Shown in pieces: positions 41,293 to 49,695 of a stretch of 64,000 nt of DNA. The notes below the pieces were generated by a model that saw only the letters and a list, made by a program, of their open reading frames with translations, was not told the DNA's origin and did no database searches. This stretch comes from Eubacteriaceae bacterium UBA6119 (GTDB taxonomy: Bacteria > Bacillota > Clostridia > Eubacteriales > UBA1433), in contig DIVZ01000006.1 in the NCBI GenBank assembly GCA_002423395.1, forward strand, positions 1 to 64,000, written 5' to 3'. Within the stretch, counting starts at the first letter, position 1. Every line of letters begins with the position of its first letter. The translations under genes were made by a program, and so were the position numbers.

Positions 41293-41597
41293 CACCACTC
41301 GTAATTAGTGCCATTAAAAATTTTTGGGGAAGTAATGTTACAAATATTGAAAATATAAAGCTTTCCGACATACCTTATGATATGTTCACATTTACAATGA
41401 AGTTATATGGGAGATATGATGTAAAGGTCGAATATGAAATGTCAATGTTAGGGTTTAGAATAAAGAAAGGCGATGAATACATTATTTTGAGTAAGCTAAC
41501 TGAGGAAAAGGTATTAAAAGGGTTTGATAGTTATAGAACGGAAAATGATATAATACATAATTTCAAAGTACTCGATAATGTGTTAAAAACTATGTAA
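41293..41597 (+). pseudogene. truncated immunity-gene remnant
   Basis: A frame open from about 41293 continues through IKNFWGSNVTNIENIKLSDI into the first ATG at 41382 (MFTFTMKLYGRYDVKVEYEM; GFRIKKGDEYIILSKLTEEK; HNFKVLDNVLKTM). The upstream half is coding-like but has no start, so this is the 3' part of a longer immunity-type gene. A decayed cassette terminator (CACCACTCG) lies at its 5' edge, suggesting the break came from recombination there. Confidence 0.5.
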
Positions 41598-41635
41598 CAA
41601 AAAAATAATTTCTTTATTTATGATTGGATAACGAA

Positions 41636-41881
41636 ATGAAAATAAAAGGCAATCCCGGACCTGACAGAATTACTGTCACATTTGAAGAAGGAAAATATAA
41701 AGGCAAAAGCGTTACTATGGATGCAGACCATTTAATTGGAGGAGTAGCATTATATGCAAGTACAATCAAAAATTGTGATGGATTAAAGAAGACGGAAATA
41801 GATGAAAAAACTAAAAAAGAAATAGTTGAGTTAATAAAACAAGAGTTAAAAAAATATCCTCAATCGGAAATTGTAGAATAG
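41636..41881 (+). CDS. orphan immunity protein related to the Imm74-like gene
   Basis: 81 residues from the ATG at 41636 (or TTG at 41624). MKIKGNPGPDRITVTFEEGK and SVTMDADHLIGGVALYASTI parallel the start and middle of the 39588 immunity protein, with the same C-terminal helix (KTKKEIVELIKQEL). No adjacent toxin remains, so it may protect against toxins of neighbours. It ends before cassette-boundary terminator 2. Confidence 0.55.
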   Translation: MKIKGNPGPDRITVTFEEGKYKGKSVTMDADHLIGGVALYASTIKNCDGLKKTEIDEKTKKEIVELIKQELKKYPQSEIVE

Positions 41882-41901
41882 TTACATTAAACATATTACT
41901 G

Positions 41902-41935
41902 CACCACTCCATAACCACTTGGAGTGGTGTTTTTT
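41902..41935 (+). terminator. cassette-boundary terminator 2
   Basis: CACCACTCC and GGAGTGGTG form a 9-bp stem around ATAACCACTT, followed by six T. It is the best-formed member of the recurring family. Confidence 0.9.
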
Positions 41936-42078
41936 GTTTGCATAATTTTTATATTGCATTAAGTAATTATATGAATATAAGAATATAGTTAATTAAATTA
42001 TAATAACAGCCAATTATCGTTTATATATTGTTTTATAAGATTTTAGTGTTTCTTAATTTGACAATAAACACATTAAAA

Positions 42079-42106
42079 AAGTGATCCTGTGTAGAATCAC
42101 TTTTAT
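42079..42106 (-). terminator. terminator of the LRR protein gene
   Basis: AAGTGAT and ATCACTT form a 7-bp stem, with A-tract upstream on the plus strand (T-tract for the minus transcript). Confidence 0.8.
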
Positions 42107-42125
42107 ATTTGAAATAATCTATCTG

Positions 42126-43592
42126 CTATGCTTTTTTATTTTTTCTTTTAATCAGCAAAGCGGCTGACGCCGTTATTACGCCAACAGAGCCCAGCATTAT
42201 AGCGGCAAAAAAATTCTGGCCTGTTTGCGGAAGAAGCGTGTTTTTTATGGTAATCTCCATTTCTGTCGTCAGGTTAGGCCATTCTGTTTCCTCCTGCTGA
42301 ATTGAAGCGGTATTTTTTTGGTGCAGATTATAAGATTTTACATCAGGCAGATTCTGATGCGCTGGCCAGCTTTTACTGTCAACTGAGTTTGCGCTTACGC
42401 GGTCGCCTTCGCCTTGGGGAGCTTCTTCATAGTCATAGTCGGGAGCTGTGTACTCAACTATTGTTTTGCCCGGTTTAAGACCTTTGAATTCGGGGTTTTC
42501 GGCGTTTGTGAAATTGCCGCTTAAATAGTCATCGTCGTATTTCCATGTTCCGCCTTTTAATAGGGGTGAAATTGTTATGCGGCCCCCTTCATATATTACG
42601 CCGTCTGACGGTGATGAAGTTAAACCCGGTTTAAAATTAGCTGTTAAATTCAGTGTCGCCGGCTGTTGGGGGTCTAAATAGTGTATTGGGCTATCGGATA
42701 TTTCATTGTCACCTGCTGTCCAGTTGTAGAAAAGGCTGTTTGAATATGAGTCACCGAGTAAATAAATTTCATAATCGGAAATATCCATATTCAAATTTAT
42801 ATAACCGTTACCTGCTGCGGTAAATGTTTGACCTGATGCGAACATGCTTGTTGTTATGCTTTTTATTTTGTTATTCTGCGTATAAAGATAGCTGTACCAA
42901 TTTGCGTCTGATAACACAAGCGCTGAGAGAGAGTTATCGTTGCAGAACAAATAATAAAGACTGTTAAGCTCGCTGACATCAAGAGTGCCTGAAAGTTTGT
43001 TGTTATCGCAGCATAGTTGATAGAGCAAACTGCATCCGCTTATATTTAGCGAAGTAAGTTCATTATCGTTACAGTATAAATAAGTGAGGTTATTTTTTCC
43101 GCTTAGATTAAGAGAGGTGATGTTGTTATATCCGCAACACAAATATTGGGGATTTGATGGAATGCTAAGCGATGAAAGATGATTATCACATACGTCAATT
43201 TCTGTAAGCGATAAATCGCCGTTAAGGTTTATTGATGAAATTTCATTAAAGTAACATTGTAAAGTTGAAAGAGAAGTAAAATTACTTATATCAAGATTGC
43301 CGGCAAGACCTTTGCCGGCCCAATTGATAACTACTGCACGTTTTTGTGCATCATCTGACCATATAACGCCTGTCCATGTTGTCGGATCCGCAGAATTGTA
43401 TGATGCAGGATTTATGCAATCTCCGTTTGTTTTGCCGCTAACGGATGAGGGTTGGTTTAAGAACGTCTGAAGTTTTGAAAAATCGTTGTCGTCGTAGCCG
43501 TCTGAGTTTATGTCTTCGGCAAGCGCAGATGTGGGGAATAATACAAGCAGCATTAAAAGCGAAATAATAAAAACAATTGCTTTTTTTTTCAT
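42126..43592 (-). CDS. LPXTG-anchored leucine-rich-repeat surface protein
   Basis: 488 residues with AAGGTGG upstream. A signal peptide (IVFIISLLMLLVLFPTSALA) and a short dockerin-like DINSDGYDDNDFSKLQ segment precede leucine-rich repeats of the LTYLYCNDNELTSLNISG type (about residues 85-245, Cys replacing Leu at one repeat position). A beta-sandwich-like region follows. The C-terminus has the sortase signal LPQTG, a hydrophobic helix and KRKNKK. It is a wall-attached adhesin-like protein. It interrupts the toxin-cassette array on the opposite strand. Confidence 0.9.
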   Translation of the reverse strand: MKKKAIVFIISLLMLLVLFPTSALAEDINSDGYDDNDFSKLQTFLNQPSSVSGKTNGDCINPASYNSADPTTWTGVIWSDDAQKRAVVINWAGKGLAGNLDISNFTSLSTLQCYFNEISSINLNGDLSLTEIDVCDNHLSSLSIPSNPQYLCCGYNNITSLNLSGKNNLTYLYCNDNELTSLNISGCSLLYQLCCDNNKLSGTLDVSELNSLYYLFCNDNSLSALVLSDANWYSYLYTQNNKIKSITTSMFASGQTFTAAGNGYINLNMDISDYEIYLLGDSYSNSLFYNWTAGDNEISDSPIHYLDPQQPATLNLTANFKPGLTSSPSDGVIYEGGRITISPLLKGGTWKYDDDYLSGNFTNAENPEFKGLKPGKTIVEYTAPDYDYEEAPQGEGDRVSANSVDSKSWPAHQNLPDVKSYNLHQKNTASIQQEETEWPNLTTEMEITIKNTLLPQTGQNFFAAIMLGSVGVITASAALLIKRKNKKA

Positions 43593-43872
43593 GAAAAACC
43601 ACCTTATATAAATTACACGTATTTATGACTTTATGCTCATAATAAATGTATTTTATAATCTTTGTCAATTTAATACGTCCGACAAAAAACAAGGTAATAT
43701 TCTAATTAATGACGAAAATGACTTTAATTTTATAAAAAAAGATTATTTGCATAAATTAATATTGTATTTCATTAAGTAATTATTTGGGGTATAAAAAGAA
43801 TGAAGAAATAATATATAGATTTAAGTTAAAAAATGAATATAACGAAATCTTATTGTTTAAGGAGATGATGTT

Positions 43873-44082
43873 ATGTGTTTTGATGATATGATTGGAGTAG
43901 GCATACCTGATGTTGACAAAGTAAATTGCAGAGACTGCATATATGCAATGAAAGGCAAAATACTTTGTTCAAAATGTGAAAAATATCCGAATCTCAAGCA
44001 GAAAGATGTTTATCATTTTTATGCGAAATGTCCAGAATATGAACAGGGTGAAGATTTATTAAAATATGAAATACAATTATAA
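43873..44082 (+). CDS. small cysteine-rich protein in the cassette array
   Basis: 69 residues with AAGGAGATG upstream. CRDCIYAMKGKILCSKCEKY near residues 19-38 and a final AKCPEYEQG give five Cys, suggesting a bound metal. It ends before cassette-boundary terminator 3 in the position of immunity genes elsewhere in the array, so it may be an orphan immunity gene; this is inferred from position. Confidence 0.5.
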   Translation: MCFDDMIGVGIPDVDKVNCRDCIYAMKGKILCSKCEKYPNLKQKDVYHFYAKCPEYEQGEDLLKYEIQL

Positions 44083-44120
44083 TATAATTGTTCATAATAT
44101 AAAATTAACAAAATATCATA

Positions 44121-44156
44121 CGCCACTCCATAATTACTTGGGGTGGTGTTTTTTTG
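44121..44156 (+). terminator. cassette-boundary terminator 3
   Basis: GCCACTCC and GGGGTGGT around ATAATTACTT, followed by seven T. Confidence 0.85.
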
Positions 44157-44160
44157 TTGT

Positions 44161-44480
44161 AAAAAGCGGCTAATAGGTATGAGCATGATACATATCAATA
44201 TACAGACGCTGACGCCAATAACCTGAATAATAAGCCTTTGAATATGGAAAACATATATGAAGCGAAGGTCGGAGGAAATGATGTTGATGTGTATAATAAA
44301 AATACAGATTACAGCAACACTAGAAGTTAAAATAATTGTGACAGTAATGCCATACATAATCAATCAGATGCAGGAAATATTAATGAAGCTGATGAAAACA
44401 GTGTAATTAATGAGCAGAATGATATTGAAAATGGTGATGGGATGGAGTATAAAGGAGTAAAGGGAATATACTTGATAACA
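44161..44480 (+). pseudogene. degenerate toxin cassette 3 (linker only)
   Basis: Frame-broken DNA that still encodes linker phrases of the toxin family: NEADENSVINEQNDIENGDG followed by MEYKGVKGI corresponds to the NGENDIANGDGMGYK border of cassette 2 and the full-length toxin. The segment begins just after terminator 3 and has at least one in-frame stop (TAA near 44330). The toxin domain that should follow is gone; a nitroreductase gene comes next. Confidence 0.6.
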
Positions 44481-44565
44481 AAAAAGAAAACCCATAGATA
44501 TGAAAAAAGCGTTATATATTTTTTTAACTTAATAATTATTGAGATTATTTAAGGAGTTGATTTAT

Positions 44566-45414
44566 ATGGATTTTACTCAAAATAAACAATTTTGGCAAAA
44601 CGCTGTGAACACCCGACATTCCTGCCGCAGTTATAAAGACCTCGCGGTCGATGATGATACAATGCAAAAACTTAAAACATTCGCATATTCAATACCTTTA
44701 CCGTTTGAGCATGAATATGAGCTTCGCTTTTTTAAGTCGGACGGCCGCCCTGTGGCTAATAATCTAAGAAAACCACCTCCTGACTGTCTGGCATTTTTGT
44801 CTGAAACCGACCTTGTATCAATCGGAAAAACAGGTTTCGCGGGAGAGCTTTTTATTCTGTACGCGACAGGATTGAATATCAATACGTGTTGGTTCGGCCA
44901 TTATATATTGAGAGAGGTTGAACGCTTAATGCCGCATCTGGGCGAGTATGCAAACGCTCCTGCTGGGATGTACGGATATTCAAAAGGTGAAACGGAAGGC
45001 GTGCGTGTCATTTGTATAACGCCGCTTGGTTATTGGGAAGAAAAAGGACTGCGTTTGATGGACCGAATGTCAAGCAATATGATGAGTTTTAAACGAAAAC
45101 CGCTAAATGAACTTATGGAAAACTATACCGATGTATCAAAATTGCCTGACGAGATAATATACGCACTCGACTTTGCCCGCAAAGCTCCGTCCGCCGCGAA
45201 CAGCCAGCAATGGCGTTTTTCGGTTGCAGACAATGCAAAAACGATAACAATAGCGAAACCGAAAGGCTATAAGCATATAAAGTGGGAGCATAGCGATATG
45301 GATGTAGGCATCTGCGCGTGTCATTTTTGGTTGGGACTTAAGGTGCAAGGCATTTCTTGTACTGTTGAGCCTGTACTTGATGCAGACAGAGTTTTGTGGA
45401 AATTTTCACTTTGA
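44566..45414 (+). CDS. nitroreductase-family protein
   Basis: 282 residues from the ATG at 44566 behind AAGGAG. FMN-binding nitroreductase features: TRHSCRSYKDLAVDD near residues 17-31, FAGELFILYATGLNINTCWF near 100-119 and ARKAPSAANSQQWRFSV near 203-219. It belongs to the putative TM nitroreductase group with duplicated half-domains. Substrates of such NAD(P)H-dependent flavoenzymes vary widely. Its GC content is higher than that of the toxin cassettes, so it looks like a resident gene around which cassettes have moved. Confidence 0.85.
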   Translation: MDFTQNKQFWQNAVNTRHSCRSYKDLAVDDDTMQKLKTFAYSIPLPFEHEYELRFFKSDGRPVANNLRKPPPDCLAFLSETDLVSIGKTGFAGELFILYATGLNINTCWFGHYILREVERLMPHLGEYANAPAGMYGYSKGETEGVRVICITPLGYWEEKGLRLMDRMSSNMMSFKRKPLNELMENYTDVSKLPDEIIYALDFARKAPSAANSQQWRFSVADNAKTITIAKPKGYKHIKWEHSDMDVGICACHFWLGLKVQGISCTVEPVLDADRVLWKFSL

Positions 45415-45494
45415 TAAATGAGCGGTATGAACGCTGTGAGATTAGTCCGACTGTAAGATAAAGGATTATAAAGCTTAAACTATTTATAATAAAA

Positions 45495-45530
45495 TCGCTC
45501 ATTCCACAACCACATGGGATAGCGGTTTTT
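45495..45530 (+). terminator. cassette-boundary terminator 4 (diverged)
   Basis: CGCTCATTCC and GGGATAGCG around ACAACCACAT, followed by six T. It keeps the loop phrase of the family while the stem has drifted with partly compensating changes. Confidence 0.75.
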
Positions 45531-45612
45531 TATTGAGGAAAAAATTGGCGGCAAAAGTATATCAGATATAACAAGCAACGCAAACGGCATTAGCCTGATG
45601 CAAAAAGTATGA
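45531..45612 (+). pseudogene. degenerate toxin cassette 4 (homology tract only)
   Basis: Directly after terminator 4, the sequence reads IEEKIGGKSISDITSNANGI then SLMQKV and a TGA stop. This matches the SEKISGKGVANIASDTEGMS-PIQKI tract at the start of cassette 2 residue by residue. The rest is replaced by the third 37-bp element 12 bp later. It shows that the terminator plus homology tract is the left end of each cassette. Confidence 0.65.
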
Positions 45613-45623
45613 TAAAGTATAAA

Positions 45624-45661
45624 AAGGGGGACGCGGGGGACGTTGATATGGGGTAGTATGA
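45624..45661 (+). repeat. 37-bp G-rich element, copy 3
   Basis: AAGGGGGACGCGGGGGACGT then TGATATGGGGTAGTATG; from GGGGACGC onward it equals copies 4 and 5. It is followed by ATAGCATAAAAATA, also shared with copy 5 (GTGGCATAAAAATA). It separates the cassette reservoir from the virion-like/toxin operon. Confidence 0.88.
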
Positions 45662-45728
45662 TAGCATAAAAATACGTTTTAATGGATATGGAAATTCTCG
45701 GAGGGATGGGTTCTATATAAAAAGCAAG

Positions 45729-45750
45729 AGACGCTTAACGCGTCTTTTTT
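45729..45750 (+). terminator. hairpin with T-tract before the virion-like gene
   Basis: AGACGC and GCGTCT with a TTAAC loop and T-run, nearly identical to the hairpin at 19514. It lies 52 bp upstream of the 45802 start, possibly a leader terminator. Confidence 0.7.
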
Positions 45751-45801
45751 GTTTGTCCCGATGAGAGATTTTTCATATCAGAAAGAAAGGAAAACAAAAC
45801 T

Positions 45802-46473
45802 ATGGCAGAACAATATAACTACACCTATACCGAAAACCCTTATCTTAAAGATGCTTACGCTGCGGAAACAGCAGCCGCCGACGCTGCGGCTATCGCGTAT
45901 CAGAGCCAGGCGAACGCTGCTCTTGCGCAGGCAAAACAAACACAGCTGCAGAGTAATAAAGGAGCGACTGCTGATTATTACGCAAATATTAACCCATATG
46001 GCGTGCAGGCTGAAGCTATGGGCAGAAGCGGACTTGGAGGCGGCGGACTTTCTCAATCCAACATGATACGCGGTTACGCCGATTACACAAACAGATTAGG
46101 TGTTGCAAAAGACGCTTACGAAAACGCGGAAGCCGATATTGACACGTCAGTACAAAGCGAAAAAGCGCGCAATGCCGCCGGCAAGCTTACGAGCAAGGCA
46201 AGATATAATTCTAACCTCGCAAATGATATGCGCCAGGATCAGTCGGCTAATTTTGACATATGGCAGGACAGACAGGACAGACAGTACCGTAAGGGAAGAG
46301 ACGCTATTGAGGACAGAAGATATGAGCGCGAGTGGGCTTATAACCATAGGAAGGCGAAAAAGAAAAATTCAACAATAACAGCGGGAGGCGCAGTCGGGGC
46401 AGAAAACAAAGTTGTTACGGACTACGATAATCCGAGTTATTGGTTTTTTAATGTTCCTATCACATATAAATAA
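45802..46473 (+). CDS. phage virion-like protein upstream of the toxin (paralog 1)
   Basis: 223 residues with AAAGGAAA upstream. Ala/Gln-rich helices (YTYTENPYLKDAYAAETAAA) lead to INPYG, GRSGLGGGGLSQSNMIRGYA and a C-terminal WQDRQDRQYRKGRDAIEDRR, EREWAYNHRK. It is a clear paralog of 59913. Proteins of this composition occur in the structural-gene region of Clostridia prophages next to large internal or tail proteins. Here it forms an operon with the toxin gene 15 bp downstream, so it may be the toxin's packaging or delivery partner. Confidence 0.65.
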   Translation: MAEQYNYTYTENPYLKDAYAAETAAADAAAIAYQSQANAALAQAKQTQLQSNKGATADYYANINPYGVQAEAMGRSGLGGGGLSQSNMIRGYADYTNRLGVAKDAYENAEADIDTSVQSEKARNAAGKLTSKARYNSNLANDMRQDQSANFDIWQDRQDRQYRKGRDAIEDRRYEREWAYNHRKAKKKNSTITAGGAVGAENKVVTDYDNPSYWFFNVPITYK

Positions 46474-46488
46474 AAACGAGGTGCTAAT

Positions 46489-46581
46489 GTGAATTTTATA
46501 GATTGGCTTATAAAAAAGCAGCAGGAAGAAAAGCAAAAAGCAACAGCAGCAGCAACAGCAGGAGGCGCAGGCTTACGATAA
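46489..46581 (+). other. frame-shifted N-terminal segment of the toxin gene
   Basis: GTG at 46489 follows GAGGTG by 5 nt and opens NFIDWLIKKQQEEKQK, but this frame ends at TAA 46579-46581. The +1 frame from the A5 run (46535-46539) onward reads KKQQQQQQEAQAYDKI and joins the long toxin frame exactly. So the natural start of the toxin is probably 46489, with an extra A in the run disrupting it in this copy. Confidence 0.65.
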
Positions 46582-46585
46582 GATA

Positions 46586-49327
46586 ATGTCTACAGGCGCG
46601 GGCAGCGAGAAATATAAGGCGAAAAAGCAGGTGCAGCAGCAAAACGCAAAGATAAAGGCGCAGAATGACGCGATAAAAAAGTCCAATGAAAAACTGCAAA
46701 GCGATTTAGCGGCAGAGGCTGACAAGCAGGGAATGAACGCCAACCAAAAGATGTATTATACGCAGACACAATACATGCAAAGAGAAAACAAGACAAAAGT
46801 TCCGTATAAGACAATGCGGGATTACCGCTCGAATCAGATTGACTTTGTAGACAAAGATTTAGGCGAGATAATGAAAAACGACCCAGAGGCGCAGAAAAAA
46901 ATAGAAGCCGGCAACGCTCTTAACGTTTATTTAAACGGCGGACAGACGTATGACGAGAGCATAGCTTTAGGCGAGGGCTGGAAAGACACTTACATGACGC
47001 AGTTTAGGGATAGTTTAAGTCCCGAGGAGCTTAAAAAGCTAAGTTATTTGCTCGGGGAACAACAACTTAACAAAACAGACCACGCTCAGACGATAAAAGA
47101 CTTTACAAAAACTATTGAGTACAGAGCAGGACAGGCGCATGAGGACAAAAAATACGCCTCAGGCGATTATAAGACAGGCAATTTTTACGCAAATTCAGCG
47201 GCTCAAGGCGCAGTGAGCGGAACTATAGGAGGTTTTAATAAATTTATAAAAAGACTTTCAGGCGATATTACCCCTACTGTTATGCTTGCGGAAGAAAAAG
47301 CTTACCAGAAAGAGCTTTCAGAAGCCAAAGGCTTCAAGCGCATTGCTGGGCTTACCATAAATTCCGCGGCGCAGATGGCGACTTCGGGCGGTACGGGCGG
47401 AATGTTCGCAAGTGTTGCAGGCAATACGTACGACCAATCGAGAAAGCAGGGTTATAATGACAGCGAATCGCTTACGTACGCTTTAATAAACGCCGGAATG
47501 GAGACTGTTACCACCAAGCTCGGGGGCAAAATGTTGGGCGGATACAAAGGTTTTGTAAAAGGCGTGCCCGAGATAAAGGAAACCATTTCAAAAGTAGTTA
47601 AAAACCCCATAGCGCAGAGATGCGCTTTTTTAATTACGGATATGGGCGCGGAAGGGGTTGAGGAGACTCTGCAGACAGCCTTTGACCCGCTTATCAGAAA
47701 CACGGTTTTTAAGGAGAACAACAATTTAGTCCTCTCGGGCAAAGATTATCTTGAGTCGTTTTTGGTGGGTGCTTTAAGTGTAGGCGCTCTGCACGCCAAG
47801 AGTACGGCGATAGGGCTTAGCACGGATGCGAAAACAATGAAGATGGACATAAAACTGCCTGACGGAACATATGTAGGCGCTGACGTTATTAACAGATATT
47901 TAGGCGGCAACGCGACAGAGAGTGATGTTAAGCAGATTAAGCAGCTTGGCAGCAGTATCAACGAAGAGAACATGAACAGCGTATTAAAACGCATGGACGA
48001 TATCGCGAATGTGAAAATGGGCAAAGATACGTACGGCGAGATGAACAAGAAAACGGCGGGAATGAACGCTTATGATAAGATAAGCTATTTTAGCGACGTT
48101 ATGAGTTCACCCGAGTTTAAAGCGCATACAGAGGAGCTTATTAAGACGGCGCGGGAGCAAAAGGCTAAGGCGGAAGGGAAGAAAGGCGATACCGCAGATG
48201 TTAGCAATATAAAACAAAACGAAGAGACAGGGATTTTGAATAATGCTAAAAATAGTATACAAGAAGGAAATACTGCTGAAGTTAATAATACTGATAACAC
48301 TCAAAATAAAACGGTCTCAAATATAAATGAAAACATAAATAAAGAAGATGTATTTGATAATGTAACGTTGTCCAGTTCACAAAACAATAGTATTGATACT
48401 GATAATGCATTGAGTAAGAATAACCAAGTCGATAACGGTGTTGTTGATAAAGTTGAAACTGTTAACCAAGCTATTAATGCAGAGAGTAAAACAGACGGTA
48501 GAATTATTAATCAAGAAGGTCAAAATGATATAGTTAATGGTGAAAATGATATTGTAAATAGTGATAAGATGGGGTATAAAGGAGAGGAAGGGATTATTAA
48601 CAGCGATAATATTCCTGCATTAAATAAACGTACGGATTATTATAAATATGTAAGAGAAATTGCAAATAAAACTGATATTAGCCTTAATGAAAAAGTCAGT
48701 CGTATACAAGAAACGTTTAAGCTACTTAAAAATAAAAAAGATGTCATTTGCCCTAGTGACTCGAAATTCGTTGACGGCTTTGATAAAAAGGGCCATGTAG
48801 TTTATAAATGGGCGAGTAAACTAGGATTTGTTCCGGAAAGCATCAAGGCAATAACAAGAGAAAACTCATTGCCTACAATTTGGCATAGATTTGGTTCATT
48901 AAGCGGAAGTAATTTTACAAAAATGCAGGAAGGTATGGAACAATATTCAACGAGTGAACTTGGATTACCTTATATAGAAAATAAGCACGCCCGACATAAT
49001 GGCACTTTTAATACTGATGACTATTTTAATATAATCGATGCAATAAGAAACGGTGACATTAAAGCTTTCAATGCAATCAGGCAGAAACAAGGATTAGATT
49101 TATTTGATAGTAAGAAATTGAATTATTATCAAAAAAAATATAATGATTATATTAAGAAAGTAAAAGTAGAAATCGGTGAAATTAACGCACCATATGGATT
49201 ATACGGTTATGTAAACCCTTTAGAAATCAATAGTAAGATAGAATTAAAAGGCGGGGCTGAGCAGTATACAACACCATTTACAGCTAAATTGCTTGAGAAA
49301 CTAGGGTTATTAAATATAACAAAATAG
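46586..49327 (+). CDS. full-length phage-derived polymorphic toxin with TNT-like NAD glycohydrolase tip
   Basis: 913 residues from the first in-frame ATG, which lacks a ribosome binding site (see the 46489 segment). Residues 1-480 are a virion-internal-like region: charged coiled coil, then hydrophobic/Gly-rich AAQGAVSGTIGGFNKFIKRL, GGTGGMFASVAGNTYDQSRK and GAEGVEETLQTAFDPLIRNT. Residues about 480-533 are the tract shared with the silent cassettes (EMNKKTAGMNAYDKISYFSD); 534-690 is the acidic linker (NNSIDTDNALSK; GENDIVNSDKMGYK). The tip has TIWHRFGSLSGSNFT near 765 and KGGAEQYTTPFTAKLLEKLG near 887, matching the Arg and Gln motifs of TNT NAD-hydrolysing toxins. An immunity gene follows 9 bp later. 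Confidence 0.72.
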   Translation: MSTGAGSEKYKAKKQVQQQNAKIKAQNDAIKKSNEKLQSDLAAEADKQGMNANQKMYYTQTQYMQRENKTKVPYKTMRDYRSNQIDFVDKDLGEIMKNDPEAQKKIEAGNALNVYLNGGQTYDESIALGEGWKDTYMTQFRDSLSPEELKKLSYLLGEQQLNKTDHAQTIKDFTKTIEYRAGQAHEDKKYASGDYKTGNFYANSAAQGAVSGTIGGFNKFIKRLSGDITPTVMLAEEKAYQKELSEAKGFKRIAGLTINSAAQMATSGGTGGMFASVAGNTYDQSRKQGYNDSESLTYALINAGMETVTTKLGGKMLGGYKGFVKGVPEIKETISKVVKNPIAQRCAFLITDMGAEGVEETLQTAFDPLIRNTVFKENNNLVLSGKDYLESFLVGALSVGALHAKSTAIGLSTDAKTMKMDIKLPDGTYVGADVINRYLGGNATESDVKQIKQLGSSINEENMNSVLKRMDDIANVKMGKDTYGEMNKKTAGMNAYDKISYFSDVMSSPEFKAHTEELIKTAREQKAKAEGKKGDTADVSNIKQNEETGILNNAKNSIQEGNTAEVNNTDNTQNKTVSNINENINKEDVFDNVTLSSSQNNSIDTDNALSKNNQVDNGVVDKVETVNQAINAESKTDGRIINQEGQNDIVNGENDIVNSDKMGYKGEEGIINSDNIPALNKRTDYYKYVREIANKTDISLNEKVSRIQETFKLLKNKKDVICPSDSKFVDGFDKKGHVVYKWASKLGFVPESIKAITRENSLPTIWHRFGSLSGSNFTKMQEGMEQYSTSELGLPYIENKHARHNGTFNTDDYFNIIDAIRNGDIKAFNAIRQKQGLDLFDSKKLNYYQKKYNDYIKKVKVEIGEINAPYGLYGYVNPLEINSKIELKGGAEQYTTPFTAKLLEKLGLLNITK

Positions 49328-49336
49328 GAGGATACT

Positions 49337-49612
49337 ATGACTAAAGATGAATTTTTAAAAAAAATAGAACAGGAAGCTCCGAATATTGGCGATTATGATA
49401 TTGAAACTGACTACTTAACTAAAGCAGGATTTGTATTAGGTTGTTATTACAACGAACAGGGAAAAATATGGCATATTTACGAAACTGATGAAAGAGGCAT
49501 TGAAGAAACTATTTATACAGCTGAAAGTGAAGAAGAAGCATATGATATGCTATATGAACTTGTGATGATACATAAATGGCTTAATGAAGATGAAGAAGAT
49601 GAAGACGAGTAA
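49337..49612 (+). CDS. immunity protein, Imm59-like
   Basis: 91 residues, 9 bp after the toxin stop, with AGGAGG upstream. VLGCYYNEQGKIWHIYETDE and RGIEETIYTAESEEEAYDML near residues 32-71 resemble Imm59, whose members have the GCY...W.VYET.ERG pattern. The protein is strongly acidic with a Glu/Asp tail, as is common for inhibitors of enzyme toxins. It is the cognate antidote of the TNT-like tip. Confidence 0.7.
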   Translation: MTKDEFLKKIEQEAPNIGDYDIETDYLTKAGFVLGCYYNEQGKIWHIYETDERGIEETIYTAESEEEAYDMLYELVMIHKWLNEDEEDEDE

Positions 49613-49660
49613 AGGTAAATAATTGATTCATTACATAAAATTTTATATTTAATTTTCTAA

Positions 49661-49695
49661 CACCACTCCATAACTACTTGGGGTGGTGTTTTTTT
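49661..49695 (+). terminator. cassette-boundary terminator 5
   Basis: CACCACTCC and GGGGTGGTG around ATAACTACTT, followed by seven T. Directly after it comes GCAGAGATGCGCTTTTTTGA, a fragment matching the toxin gene at about 47616-47636 (GCAGAGATGCGCTTTTTTAA). Confidence 0.9.
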
